This document shows positions 33,475 through 44,440 of a stretch of DNA of 64,000 nucleotides, piece by piece (within the stretch, counting starts at the first letter, position 1; each line of letters starts with the position of its first letter). Under the pieces are notes generated by a model. The model had not been told where the DNA came from. It saw only the letters and a program-made list of their open reading frames with translations, and did no database searches. The stretch is from Aphrocallistes beatrix (Eukaryota; Porifera; Hexactinellida; Sceptrulophora; Aphrocallistidae), in assembly GCA_963281255.1 (NCBI GenBank), contig OY725491.1, positions 3,038,001 through 3,102,000 of the forward strand, read 5' to 3'. The position numbers were made by a program, and so were the translations under genes.

Positions 33475-36400
33475 GGATACCGCCCGTGAAAAATCCATAG
33501 GTTTGGCTTACAGCATATATCAAGAATAGAGATATATAAGGTGTTAAGGATACCGCCCGTGAAAAATCCATAGGTTTGGCTTACAGCATATATCAAGAAT
33601 ATAGATATATAAGATGTTAAGCGTGGGCAGGTAGTGCAATTAAAAAATATTGAGACATGCAAAACAGTTTTTGGCTCGCATTTCTAGTTTTTGAGTTACA
33701 GCGTCTCAAAGTCGTTTTTTTCCGTTTTTCCCTAGCACATCTTAATGGTAAGCCCTCCTGCACTCTGTGATTTTTTTAAAGCACATGTTTGGATCAAATG
33801 CTTCGAAAATTTATTCATAGATAGTCTATCATATTTGCCACTTCATAGGACCAAAAGAAAGTTAAAATTTTAAAAATTGTGCTTCAAAGTTTCTGTATAC
33901 ATTGCTAGTGACTATTGCATTGTTTTTTGAGTATAATAGCTACTTTGGGAACTTATTTCATGACAAGATTCACCATTTTCTAATATATTCATAGTTTTCC
34001 ATAGAATTTGTATTACAACAAAAACGATGATTACTCAAGAAATATTTACTTTTTGACAAAGAGATGTTTGAGGAACCTATATATTATCATATATATCCTT
34101 TCATTTAAGATTATTATTGAATATATATCTTCAATAGTTTTTAAGCATTGACATCGAGCACTTTGGGGGCCATAGAGTGGTTTGATGTCCGAACTTTACC
34201 TACAATATACTATAACTTACGAACTAATGGTCCGATCTGATCAAACTTTTTTTTAAAATGTTCAGAATTTTTTTCTATACACAATTGCTAATATCACAAC
34301 GGCCATATCCCGAGCATTTTAGAAATGAAGTCCCTCATAAAGATATTTTTGATTGGATTTCAGGTGCCTCTTTTTCTAAATTCATCTGTTTTATAATATT
34401 TAAAGGGGCCAAAACCATTTTGAGGTTCGTATAATTGAAAAAATATCAGATAAGTTAGAAAATAATTGATGAATGCGCCGCAAAATCACGAATAACTTTC
34501 CGATTTTTAGTACGCCTGAGCTTTTGGTGCCCAGTTCTAGAATATCAAAATAAATACCGTCCAACAAGTACGATTAGATGGTAGACTACTCAATAATCCG
34601 ATGGAATTGACAATAAAAAATTCCACAATTTTTTTTAATGTTTTGCGATGTTTTTCGAGGGCGGTATCCTTAAGCGTGGGCAGGTAGTGCAATTAAAAAA
34701 TATTGAGACATGCCAAACAGTTTTTGGTTCACATTTCTAGTTTTTGAATTACAGCGTCTCAAAGTCGGGTTTTTCCGTTTTTCCCTAGCACATCTTAATG
34801 GTAAGCCCTCCTGCACTCTGTGATTTTTTTAAAGCACATGTTTAGATCAAATGCTTCGAAAATTTATTCATAGATAGTCTATCATTTTTGCTACTTCATA
34901 GGACCAAAAGAAAGTTAAAATTTTAAAAATTGTAAATTTTATCGGTGTCCGAATAAAAAGGGCCAAAAAACGGCGAAAAAAGCCCGATTTTCTTTGCAAA
35001 TCAGCAATAAAATCACATATTTATAAAATATCAAAAATTGAGTGGTCCTACGCTCATCGCCTAATGATATGGAACAACTCCTGAAATTTTCAAACCTCTA
35101 TCTCAAAGCAATTTTGAGTTAAAATTTTTGAATTGCCGAGATATAGGGATTTGAAGTTTTGATGGTAAGAACGATGTAAAATGAGCTATTAACGAAAAAT
35201 AAAAGCATCCATGGACATTTAATCGCGTGTATACTAATGAATTAGATGTATTTCAACAGATTTTGGTGAAAATAGCAAAATTATACTGAAAATTCACAAA
35301 TTACCTTGAGGCCCCTAACCCCGAATATTTTGAACCAATTAGGGAATGTAAATCATATTCCTAGCAGTACAATGTATAATTCATCGGTTTAGAATGAATA
35401 AAGAGCTACCAAAAAGTATTTTAGGAAGTTAGAGCGAGAGTCTACGACTTTTAGTTTTAAAGTTAGGATTTTCGAAAAATGCTACGTCATAACGTGATAA
35501 AAATTTGAAACTTAGCATTCCATTCCATGCAGTACATTTATTATTTAAGAATCAGATATATACCGTATTGAAAAGTATATTAGGAATTGAGAGCTAAGAA
35601 TTTTGGTGTATATTTCACGAGATATGGAGGAATCTGTTTTTGGACCATAAATGGGGGGCTTTGACCGAAATTTGGAGATAAATGCTTTGAACTTCCAAAA
35701 TATTCATGTTCGGTGCTTCAAAGTTTCTGTATACATTGCTAGTGACTATTGCATTGTTTTTTAGTATAATAGCTACTTTTGGGAACTTATTTCATGACAA
35801 GATTCACCATTTTCTAATATATTCAAAGTTCTCCATAGAATTTGTATTACAACAAAAACGATGATTAGTCAAGAAATATTCACTTTTTGACAAAGAGATG
35901 TTTGAGGAACCTATATATTATCATATATATCCTTTCATTTAAGATTATTATAGATTATATATCTTCAATAGTTTTTAAGCATTGACATCGAGCACTTTGG
36001 GGGCCATAGAGTGGTTTGATGTCCGAACTTTACCTACAATATGCTATAACTTACGAACTAATGGTCCGATCTGAACAAACTTTTTTTTTAATTGTTCAGA
36101 ATTTTTTTCTATACACAATAGCTAATATCACAACGGCCATTTCCCGAGCATTTTAGAAATGAAGTCCCTCATAAAGATATTTTTGATTGGATTTCAGGTG
36201 CCTCTTTTTCTAAATTCATCTGTTTTATAATATTTAAAGGGGCCAAAACCATTTTGAGGTTCGTATAATTGGAAAAATATCAGATAAGTTAGAAAATAAT
36301 TGATGAATGCGCCGCAAAATCACGAATAACTTTCCGATTTTTAGTACGCCTGAGCTTTAGGTGCCCAGTTCTAGAATATCAAAATAAATACCGTCCAACA

Positions 36401-36503
36401 AGTACGATTAGATGGTAGATTACTCAATAATCCGATGGAATTGACAATAAAAAATTCCACAATTTTTTTTAATGTTTTGCGATGTTTTTCGAGGGCGGTA
36501 TCC
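33475..36503 (+). mobile_element. TTAA-family element, copy C (outer), in the right fold-back arm
   Basis: GGATACCGCCCGTGAAAAA at the left and TTTTTCGAGGGCGGTATCC at the right, with TTAA at 33471-33474 and 36504-36507. The uninterrupted left fold-back arm reads, in inverse, TTTACGGATTAAATGGT. The pre-insertion site therefore had a single TTAA, and insertion duplicated it. A second copy (33548-34669) sits inside. Without it, copy C is about 1.9 kb and non-coding. Confidence 0.93.
33548..34669 (+). mobile_element. TTAA-family element, copy D, nested inside copy C
   Basis: Both termini are present and TTAA lies at each side (33544-33547, 34670-34673). The insertion split the outer copy at its own ATGTTAAGCGTGGGC motif, 70 bp from its left end. 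Copy D is 1122 bp because it lacks about 0.8 kb of the middle: the sequence jumps from AAAGTTAAAATTTTAAAAAT to GTGCTTCAAAGTTTCTG. Confidence 0.92.
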
Positions 36504-37456
36504 TTAAATGGTATAATTTCTTAGTGTCTACTATACTTTTCCAGTTATGGGGCTTAAACATGTAATTTTTGTCTCCATAGCAACTGTGGAATGCATAGAC
36601 ATTCTAACTAAAATTTTCAGATTTTTGGCTTGAGGTCTTCCTATTGTTGCTCTATCCAAAAATCAAGCATTAGAAATGCCATAGACTCCTTAAATAGAAG
36701 GACTAGTATCTCCTATGCTCGGGTCCTGGAACTTGGGTCCCATCATAGATTGGATTGTACACATGCTAAAAGCTTCATCTTGGTGTTTAACATGGGGTTT
36801 TGAGGGATGTGGAATTCATTTTTTTTACTTTTGACCTTCTATAAGGTCACCTAAAAGTCATTTGAAGGTTAACGAGACAACCACAGTCAAAATAGTTTAC
36901 ATTGTGATTATATAAGTCAAAATGACAGTTTAAATGTTAACATTAGCACGGATGAATTAATAAGGTCAGTATAAAATGCAAACAAAAGGTAAAACATTGC
37001 AATTTGGCGCATAATCAACCATACACAATATTCCACATATAGGGATATCATTGTGAACAGGAATATTACTCTCTATTTAGTTTTGAGATGAGAGTTTTCC
37101 TTCCTTCTCAAGCAGCCAAGTTGCCTTTCTTTATCACTATTATCAAGCACAAAGGACTTCAAAAGTATGTTTGACAAAGTATACATGCTCCTTGAATAAT
37201 AGCCATTGGACTGTCAATACGAGATAAAGCTTGGCTGAGGTGAGCTCGACAGCAGTGTAAATTGCAATTAACAAACAGTTTGTACGCTGAATGAACGAAA
37301 TGAACAGTTGCAATTAGGGGTACAGTCATGGGCGTAGCGAACAAATATTATTTGGGGGGGCTGGATATATTTTAGGAGGGGCCATTATTTAGATCAAATT
37401 TCAAATTTCAAAGTGATTTATTTACTAAATTATAGAATTTTTGCAAATCTGAAAAT

Positions 37457-39883
37457 CTATGACGAATAAAGTTTCTTTAGTGCGGTGACCACTAGACCTG
37501 GGGCAGTCTGCATTCTCCTTGTAAGATCAGTCTCTAATGACAGAAAACACAACTGGTTTAGTCTCTCTGTCCCCATTGATCGACGATTTGGAGCATGAAT
37601 TCGCTTCAGTGTGGAGAATAGACGCTCAACTGATACTGAAGATATCGGACAGACTAGAATACTAGTTAACAACTGATAGACACTTGGAAATATATCTGGG
37701 TTGCATATATCTAAGTACATCATGAGATCAGAACTTTCTGGTAGTTTCCTCTTGCACAGTCCTTGAAATAACATCTGTTCTGAATCTGATATCGATAATC
37801 CTACCCTAATTGCGAAATTCGCACCCGAAAAGTCTTGCATCTGAGTAATTTGCCTAGAAACGTTGTAGAGGTCAAGAGCTTCGGGGTGGAATAGTAGGTC
37901 AAGCTCTCCCATTATGATATCGATCGCTTCATAGTATATTAGTTGTAAGTCCTCGTCACAGCTCACTCTCCTCCTTTGCCCTGTGGTCGAAGTAATATGA
38001 GTGTCTACTAATCTTTGAGGCGTTCTTTTAACCCGCTTGGAACATGAATCATACAATTCGATTTCGTAGGCTGTACAAACTTGGATACTCAGTGCAAGAA
38101 CACTTTGAAAATGTTCTTCAGAATGAAACAGTTTTAGGGTATCTTTCAATGCAAATACATGGTCACTCACATCACCTATTGTTTGGGATGGGGCCTGTAG
38201 AGCTTTGGTCGTTATTTCACAGGAATCTAATACTTTAGAGAGCATAAACAACACAAATATGAACTTTTTACATCGCATCAGATGGAGGATGCCTTCTGCC
38301 TCTACTCTCGCCTGCATCATTTCGCTCAGGTCTTCAAGCGCTGCAAATATAGATTCAAGTAACAAGGTCACTTTAGTTACAGATACTGCATATGATGACC
38401 AACGTGTATCACCTGCGTTTGTGAGTCCAACTGGTTGTTTATCTGGCCTATACTCAGCTTGTTTCTGCTTAAGTAAAGACAAACGTTTTGGATGACTGAA
38501 GAAAACAGACAGTTTATTACACATAGCAAGACAGTCGCCAACTTCAGTACAGAGTGATGAAACCTCTTGCAAGACTAGATTTAGCCGATGTGAATGGCAA
38601 TGAACAAATATAGCATTTTGGTAATACTTTTTCAAGATCGCCTGCACGCCCCCCTTAGGACCCGACATTACTGATGCTCCATCGAAAGAAAAACCAACAC
38701 ATTGCATTTTTTTTTGGAGGGGATAGCCCCACCAATGATGGGTTGTCTTGAAGAAACCCTAACTGATGGTAAAAAAACTGGGGGGGCTTAAGCCCCCCAA
38801 GCCCCCCCTTGTCTACGGCCCTGCATTGGGACGGGTTCAGTTCAATTGGTGACATAATTTCCTGTATCGCTATTGCTATCCCCTGAGCAGTCTGATCTTT
38901 AGATATGTCAACCATACCTACTGTCCTTTCGTATAAACACTTGTTATGTAGATAACGGAGTACCACTGCTTCAACTTCTTTGTGGGCCCCATTCCTTGTA
39001 GCATATGAGAGGATTGCGTACTTACCATCACCTAACTCATCTTTAATCATTTGAAGTCCCACATTTTCAGCAGCCATAAGGATTTTGTTCTGTACTGTAA
39101 GAGATAGCATTTTATATGTAGCTCTGTCATATGCAGACTTTACGAGGGGAGAATACTTTAATAGAAAGTCATGGAGCTCAAGGAAGTTCCCATGTTACTC
39201 TTTGAATCTTCATCTGGAAGTCCTTCATAATGTCCACGTAGGGGAAGATCTTGCCGTACATGAAGGAGAATAAGATCAATGACGAACTCCAAATGCCCTT
39301 GATCACCAGTTATTAGCTTTCGTAGCTCAATGTTTGTTTCACATGTGAGCTGTTCAGAGATTGTACCAGATATAACAAGTTTAGTGGTGTTATATGACAT
39401 TGATTTCACCACACTGTTCGCATGAACATTTGATCCTTGATGTTTCTCCAAATTCTCATTCATTTTCTTCCAATTCGAGAATCCAGCAAGTGTAAAGACA
39501 CCATCGTGATCTCCAGACTTTGGAGTACTGCTAAAGTGGCGACAAGGCTTACAGAAAACTGCATCCCTCTCTACGCTGTACTCCAACCAAGTATAATCCT
39601 GAAACCAATGATGAGCACAAGAGCGAAGTTTCCCTCCGATAGCTTTCGTTGGAAACTGGAACGCTTTATCTGGTACAACTTTGCTTTCATCTTTACCAGA
39701 CAAATCGCTCGGTAGTGAGGCATCACTTCCACTCAAATTTGAGCTAAATAAAGGTTGACATCCTTTCGCATTAGTTTTATTCATAGAACATGTCACATCA
39801 CTATGACGCTCATCATCAAAATGCTTTTGTCTTTTGAAAAAAGAGGTTATCGAATTATCACTCTCTCGTTTTCTCTCCATCAT
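37457..39883 (-). pseudogene. hAT transposase, ZMYM1-like, with a frameshift and a 119-bp insertion
   Basis: The start MMERKRESDNSITSFFKRQ (39883) matches the usual N-terminus of this group. A TTF-type zinc finger follows (DYTWLEYSVERDAVFCKPCR), then LRGHYEG. Near 39190 a frameshift leaves the first frame to stop at 39158, while the second continues with GNFLELHDFLLKYSPLV. Next come NKILMAAENVG and the catalytic-region block VGMVDISKDQTAQ. A 119-bp insertion with a 5-bp duplication (38700-38828) breaks the frame. The third frame resumes with QCVGFSFDGASVMSGPKGG, a catalytic Asp region. It ends in the hAT dimerisation domain, SVSVERLFSTLKRIHAPNRR, with the stop at 37457. Overall length and order are those of ZMYM1-like hAT transposases. 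Confidence 0.93.
38705..38823 (-). mobile_element. 119-bp insertion in the hAT transposase gene
   Basis: Flanked by CATTG at 38700-38704 and 38824-38828, a 5-bp duplication. On the minus strand it starts CAGGGCCGTAGACAAGGGG, contains GGGGGGCTTAAGCCCCCC and ends in nine A. Its start resembles the 159-bp element at 29367-29525. It could be a MITE or a short A-tailed retroposon. It adds 124 bp to the gene and shifts its frame. Confidence 0.8.
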
Positions 39884-42736
39884 AAATAAGCTAACAAGTA
39901 ATAATTATATATGTAAATCAATACGTATGTTATCAACATTGAATGGTAAGGATTTTCATCCTCGAAGATTGGTAAGTGATGGAATAACGTGTCTCTTTGT
40001 TCTCAACGAAAGACATTAGTCATTACAATGTTTAAGGTAGAAATTTTGGGGGGGCCGAGTGAAAGTTTTGGGGGGGCCAGGCCCCCCCAGGCCCCCCCAT
40101 GGCTACGCCCATGGGTACAGTTAGTCCACCCCTGTTTAAATGAGTGAGAAACTCCGAATCAGTCAGATTGTCATCATCATCTTCAGCTTCGGCCGTTGAA
40201 ATATTAGCTCGAAATTTGCGTTCCAAATATCCAGCGAGAAATATTACTTTATGTTTCATTGTGTCATTACTTTGAGCAAGACCTTCAGTCTCTGAAATAG
40301 TATTATCAAATTGATCTTCTTCTATGTGAATGCTACAAGTGCAAGATACTTCACTATGAGGCTGTGGGGTCGAATCATATTTCAAAAGAGTGTGAAGATT
40401 CTTGGTTTCTGCAGATGCCTTGATGTCAATGACGTCGATATAGAAATTTCTTGCACTACGTTGTCTAGCTTGGCCAAAAAACTTCTCTAGGGCCTCATCC
40501 GCGAACACACCAGGAACCAGTTAGTGATGAGTTTAACAAAAACAATGGTCCCTTCACTAATACGGAGCTTATCTTTAAAGTTGAAAGAGCAGCAACAGTT
40601 TTGTCATTGAATATCTGACAAACAAAAGGCACACTTTGTCTTTGCAAAGGCTTGGGATACACAGCTGTGTATGTAATCTTGGTCAAACGGATGCTGATCT
40701 TCCTGTCTTCAATATAAAGTGCGTCTATGTCTTTCCAACGTGCTATGTGTGATTTGCCATATTTTGTGAATGTGAGTTCCTTATGAGGCACAGCTATCCA
40801 GTTATTCCTAATGTTTTTGAATAAATGGACATAGTCATAAACGAGAAAAACATGAGAGTTTAAAATGTCTATAAACACTCTACCAGGTCCACCTAATTTA
40901 GCATAGACTAAGACATTAGTATTGCAATTGTCACATATACACGAAATTGTAGTGCCACCAGCATTGCTAACTGCTGCTAGAGCTTCGAGTAATATATCCT
41001 TGAGTTGATCTGAATTGAGTTTCGCGACAAGATGAATACGTAGAATATATTTAGGGCCACCAAAATGGCATACAACCTCGATCACTAAAGCATGTGTTGC
41101 GAGAACTTCAGCGTCACCAGACCCATTTTGAGCATACCCAACAACATGACCACCAGAGTACCTAAGAGTTTCTGTTAGCTTCACTTCATCAAATAAAATG
41201 TTTACAAGACGCTGCTGGGGTTGAAGCTCTTGAAGAGTTGCCTCAAGTTTTTATCATGTAGAGTCTACATGATGAAAACTTGAGGCAAAATAGTCTACAT
41301 AGTAGACTATTAGAAAGAAGTTTCTTCAACAGTTCTACTCGAGTTAATGCAATAGCACCAGATTTTCGTAACATTCTATACGCAGCTGGTGAAATGTTAT
41401 GAAGTTCAGCAGCAAGAATATAAAGATTTCTATCAAAACGACGGCCTTTTGGTGCAGTAAGTAACAAACCTAGCTGAGCATACAAAAATTGATAATGGGG
41501 AAGCTCAGAGCAACTCATACGACTCAATTCCTCAAGGGCACTTTTCAGGTAATCTGTGTCTTTGAATTCATACTCTGGAATACTATTTAAAATGCTTTTG
41601 AATTGTGACCATTTGCTGATGAGGCTGTTCTTATGTAGGAACCCAGCTTCGGAAAAATACGATTTAGGTATTTCCTTTCCATTTTTCTCAACACATTTAA
41701 GAAAAAAAAATCCAAATGGTGATTTCGCATGTTGTAAGTGTAGAAACTGGACGACTGAACGTCCTTGTGTATCAGTTTTGGAAATGTAAACATCATCACC
41801 ATCAAGAATAATAAGATGATTTTGGGAGAAACGCTGTCGGATGGCTGTGTAACAAAATGAATCAAAGTCACCAATTTAATCAAGAGCGTTAGTTCTAAGC
41901 TCTTCATTTCTGGCACGTGCTTCTGCCGAAGAACTTGTATTTCTAGGGGTTGAAGAGACTTGCTTTAAACATGACTGTGGGATACCAGGAAAAATGGATG
42001 GCGGTTGGCTAGGTCGTTTACCACTTTTAACTATGACCCATTCACAGTCAAAATGATAGACGCAAGCATAGATTTGTTTAAGTTGTAACAGACTGGAGTG
42101 CTCATTTGGCATAGCATCAATCCAACGATTTCGCTCCACTCCATCACTTGGAAATGGTACTACTTTTGTGTAAGGTTCACCCCTGTAATTTCTACGACAA
42201 CCATAGACGTTACACTTCTTAGGCATTATGAAGTTAAACCAACACCACCAAGCTACAAACCTGAAAAGAAAAATCATAATACAGCAGCATGAGGTAAGGA
42301 CAGCGTCAGTTGGCGCCAGGAACGGCAAAAAAAGCAAAAACTTTCCATGATCTGCCATTTTCGTGACACAACGACGTCGTTGCGTCACGAAACAATGGGA
42401 CCCAAGTTCCGTAATCCGAGATTGCCAGATACTAGTCCTTCTATTTAAGGAGTATATGAGAAATGCAGATAACGATGTTTCATATGAGCTGGAACAGCAA
42501 CATTTTCCGCTGTAAAAAGAGCCTATTGCGCAATCACATTGATGACATATAAAATTTTTGACAGTGGAATTGGATACTCTGATATAATGTTTGTATATGG
42601 TAATAATACATTTCAAATGTCTATCGGAAGCGGTTTTTGATTTATCGGTCTAATTAAATTTTTATTTTGTTAAAACTGGCCTCTTGTTTTATGGCCTTCT
42701 CGGTGACATATATAGCCGTATATTAAGTAGGCCATG

Positions 42737-43460
42737 GTGTAGTGTACTCAGGTGGGTAATTTTAAGTATCTGTCATCTGAGTTGGGGACAAGATAGTAGA
42801 TGCTGCCATATGCGGTGTGAACTGCGGGGTTGTCTAGTTACGTGCACTGTGGCACCGTTCTGTAGGAGATAAATGCAATATAGTTAAATGCACTACAGTA
42901 GGAGATAAATGGTGGTATATGAGATAAATGCAACGGAAATTTTTCGAATGGAAAATGGATAGCATAGTTGAATATCTGGTCATACGCTTCACATACGCGA
43001 CACCATTTTTGGCATGTGGTGAACGATGGATTTTATGAATAATTGGGTAGCTACGAGAGGTGGTAGCCTCAAGTGGTGCAAGGGAGATTTTAAGGACAAG
43101 ATGGGACGGGGATTTTGGTTAAGGAGCGAACTGTTGTTGGGTGGGTCGGGTTTGAGAGTATGAGTAGAGAATGGGGAATGCGTCCGGGAGTGGTTTCTTG
43201 TCGGTAATCTTTGGGAAGTAGAATAAATCTGTAATCGCTGCTACGATTTCAGAGGGGATGCGGCCTGCCCTAAGTAGTGCGTGGAGATAGCGCTGAAAGT
43301 AATTTTGGAGCGCATGCGGGGGTGTGAGGATAGTGTGGAGGAGCGGTGAAGGGGGCGGGGCATAGATTGACTTGAAGATTTGTTTTCGTGAGGGGTGGTT
43401 GGAAGAAAGGTGGATTGGGGTGGGCTGGCGGAAGGGTTGTGTTATTGGTACGATGGATAT
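42737..43460. other. G-rich region without recognised gene
   Basis: From about 43020 the + strand is strongly purine/G-rich (GGGGGCGGGGC, GGGGTGGTTGG), unlike the AT-rich surroundings. The minus strand has an 83-codon open stretch (43270-43521) rich in Pro, Thr and His. AGGAGATAAATG repeats at 42862 and 42899. I cannot assign it; a decayed retroelement is possible. Confidence 0.4.
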
Positions 43461-43588
43461 ATATACATACTCTAACGAATTGGTTGAAGAAACTGCTAGG
43501 CATAGAAGCTAATTTTGGCATGATCTATGTGTGTTAATGATAACAAGCGTGCTTCGCTTGCTTGCACTGCTCGCGCTATCGCTAGCAC
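43461..43588 (-). repeat. GC-hairpin/CRE repeat, internally deleted remnant
   Basis: Both ends are present (CTAACGAATTGGTTGAAGAA; ACAAGCGTGCTTCGCTTGC) but only about 130 bp apart, so the body is gone. Confidence 0.6.
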
Positions 43589-44440
43589 ATCTTAATGGTA
43601 GAAATCCGGCAACTCAAAAAATGATTTAGGACATACCAAGGAAACAAATGCATCCAAAATCGAATCATAGATAGTCTATCATATTTGGAAATTCATTGAG
43701 TAAAAGAAAGTTAAAATGACAAAAATTGTAAATTTTATCGGTGTCCGAAAAAAAGGACCATAAAACGACTAAAATGTTTATTTTTTCGGAAATCAGGAAT
43801 AAAAAACAATTTTGACTTAAAATACTGTAAAGACGGTCAATTTTGAAATTTTAAAGTCCTGAGATATAGAGATTTAAGGTTAGATGTTTAAGAATGTAAA
43901 ATGAGTTATTAATAATGAACAAAAGCATTCACAGACATTTATTCGCATTTATACTGCTGATTTAGGTATATTTGAACCAAATATTTACAAAAAATAGCAA
44001 TAGTACCCTGAAAATCCACACATTTCCTTGAGGCCCCTAACTCCTGATATTTGAGATAATTGTAAATATTTATTCATATTCCTACACTACGAAGTATAAT
44101 CTATCAGTTTAGAATGAATAAAGAGCTTCCAAAAAGTATATTAGGAAGTTAGAGCGAAAGACTTTTAGTTTCTAAGTTAGGATTTTCGAAAAATGCTACG
44201 ACAAAAATCTAAAACCTACATTCCATAGGATGTAGTGCAATTATTATCAATGAATCATATATGTACCCTAATAAAATGTATATTAGGAAGTGAGAACTAA
44301 GAATTTGGGCTTATATTTACAGAGATAGAGATATCTCGTTTTGGACCCTAAATGGGTTTTTTTAACCGAATCTAGGATGTCCAAGGCCAGAACTTTCAAA
44401 ATAATCATCACAGGTTCTCCAATTTTTCTGTACTAATAAT

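Larger units (their letters stand above)
37327..40113 (-). mobile_element. hAT transposon (ZMYM1-like), 2.79 kb, inside the P element
   Basis: Terminal repeats CATGGGCGTAGC and GCTACGCCCATG, with GGTACAGT duplicated at 37319-37326 and 40114-40121, the 8-bp signature of hAT. Next to both ends lie runs of G or C (GGGGGGGCTGG at the left; two CAGGCCCCCCC-type blocks at the right). It carries one minus-strand transposase gene (37457-39883). Confidence 0.95.
37159..42226 (-). pseudogene. P-type (THAP9-like) transposase, broken and split by a hAT insertion
   Basis: The ATG is at 42224-42226. The N-terminus is a full THAP finger: C-x4-C in KKCNVYGC, a conserved Trp, C-x2-H in CVYHF, and PPSIFPGIP. 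A TAA at 41876-41878 interrupts this frame, which continues in phase to about 41311 (DFDSFCYTAI, FGFFFLKC, YILAAELHNISPAAYRML). At 41240-41309 two small palindromes coincide with a frame change. The next segment (to 40495) holds the RNase H-like core: LFDEVKLTETLRYSGGHVVG, CDNCNTN and YDYVHLFKNIRNNW. At about 40500 the frame changes and sequence seems to be missing before LEKFFGQARQR. The last block, SEFLTHLNRGGLTVP, is cut by the hAT element and resumes at 37326 with ATVHFVHSAYKLFVN, ending at 37159. The frame would be continuous across the hAT insertion (2795 bp added; frames agree). Not functional. Confidence 0.93.
36680..42458 (-). mobile_element. P-element superfamily transposon in the right fold-back arm (about 2.98 kb without the hAT insertion)
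   Basis: Terminal inverted repeats of 32 bp (36680-36711 and 42427-42458) start CATAGACTCCTTAAATAG and differ at one position. AGAAATGC is duplicated at 36672-36679 and 42459-42466, an exact 8-bp target duplication as made by P elements. The left fold-back arm shows the empty site (GCATTTCTAATGC, inverse). Removing the hAT element and one duplication copy leaves 2984 bp, close to the 2.9 kb of the Drosophila P element. The gene runs on the minus strand. Confidence 0.95.
32370..42736. mobile_element. fold-back (palindromic) element of about 1.07 kb, expanded to 10.4 kb by nested insertions
   Basis: 32370-32736 plus 33217-33342 is the left arm. The inverse right arm is split into 33395-33470, 36508-36679 and 42467-42736, with a central loop at about 33343-33394. 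The outer ends are CATGGCCTACTTAATATACG and its inverse. GTCTAGT and GTGTAGT flank it, a possible 7-bp duplication with one mismatch. Removing the mariner MITE, the TTAA element and the P element (each with one target copy) leaves about 1067 bp of nearly continuous palindrome. Each arm thereby supplies the empty site for insertions in the other. No coding sequence of its own. Confidence 0.88.
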
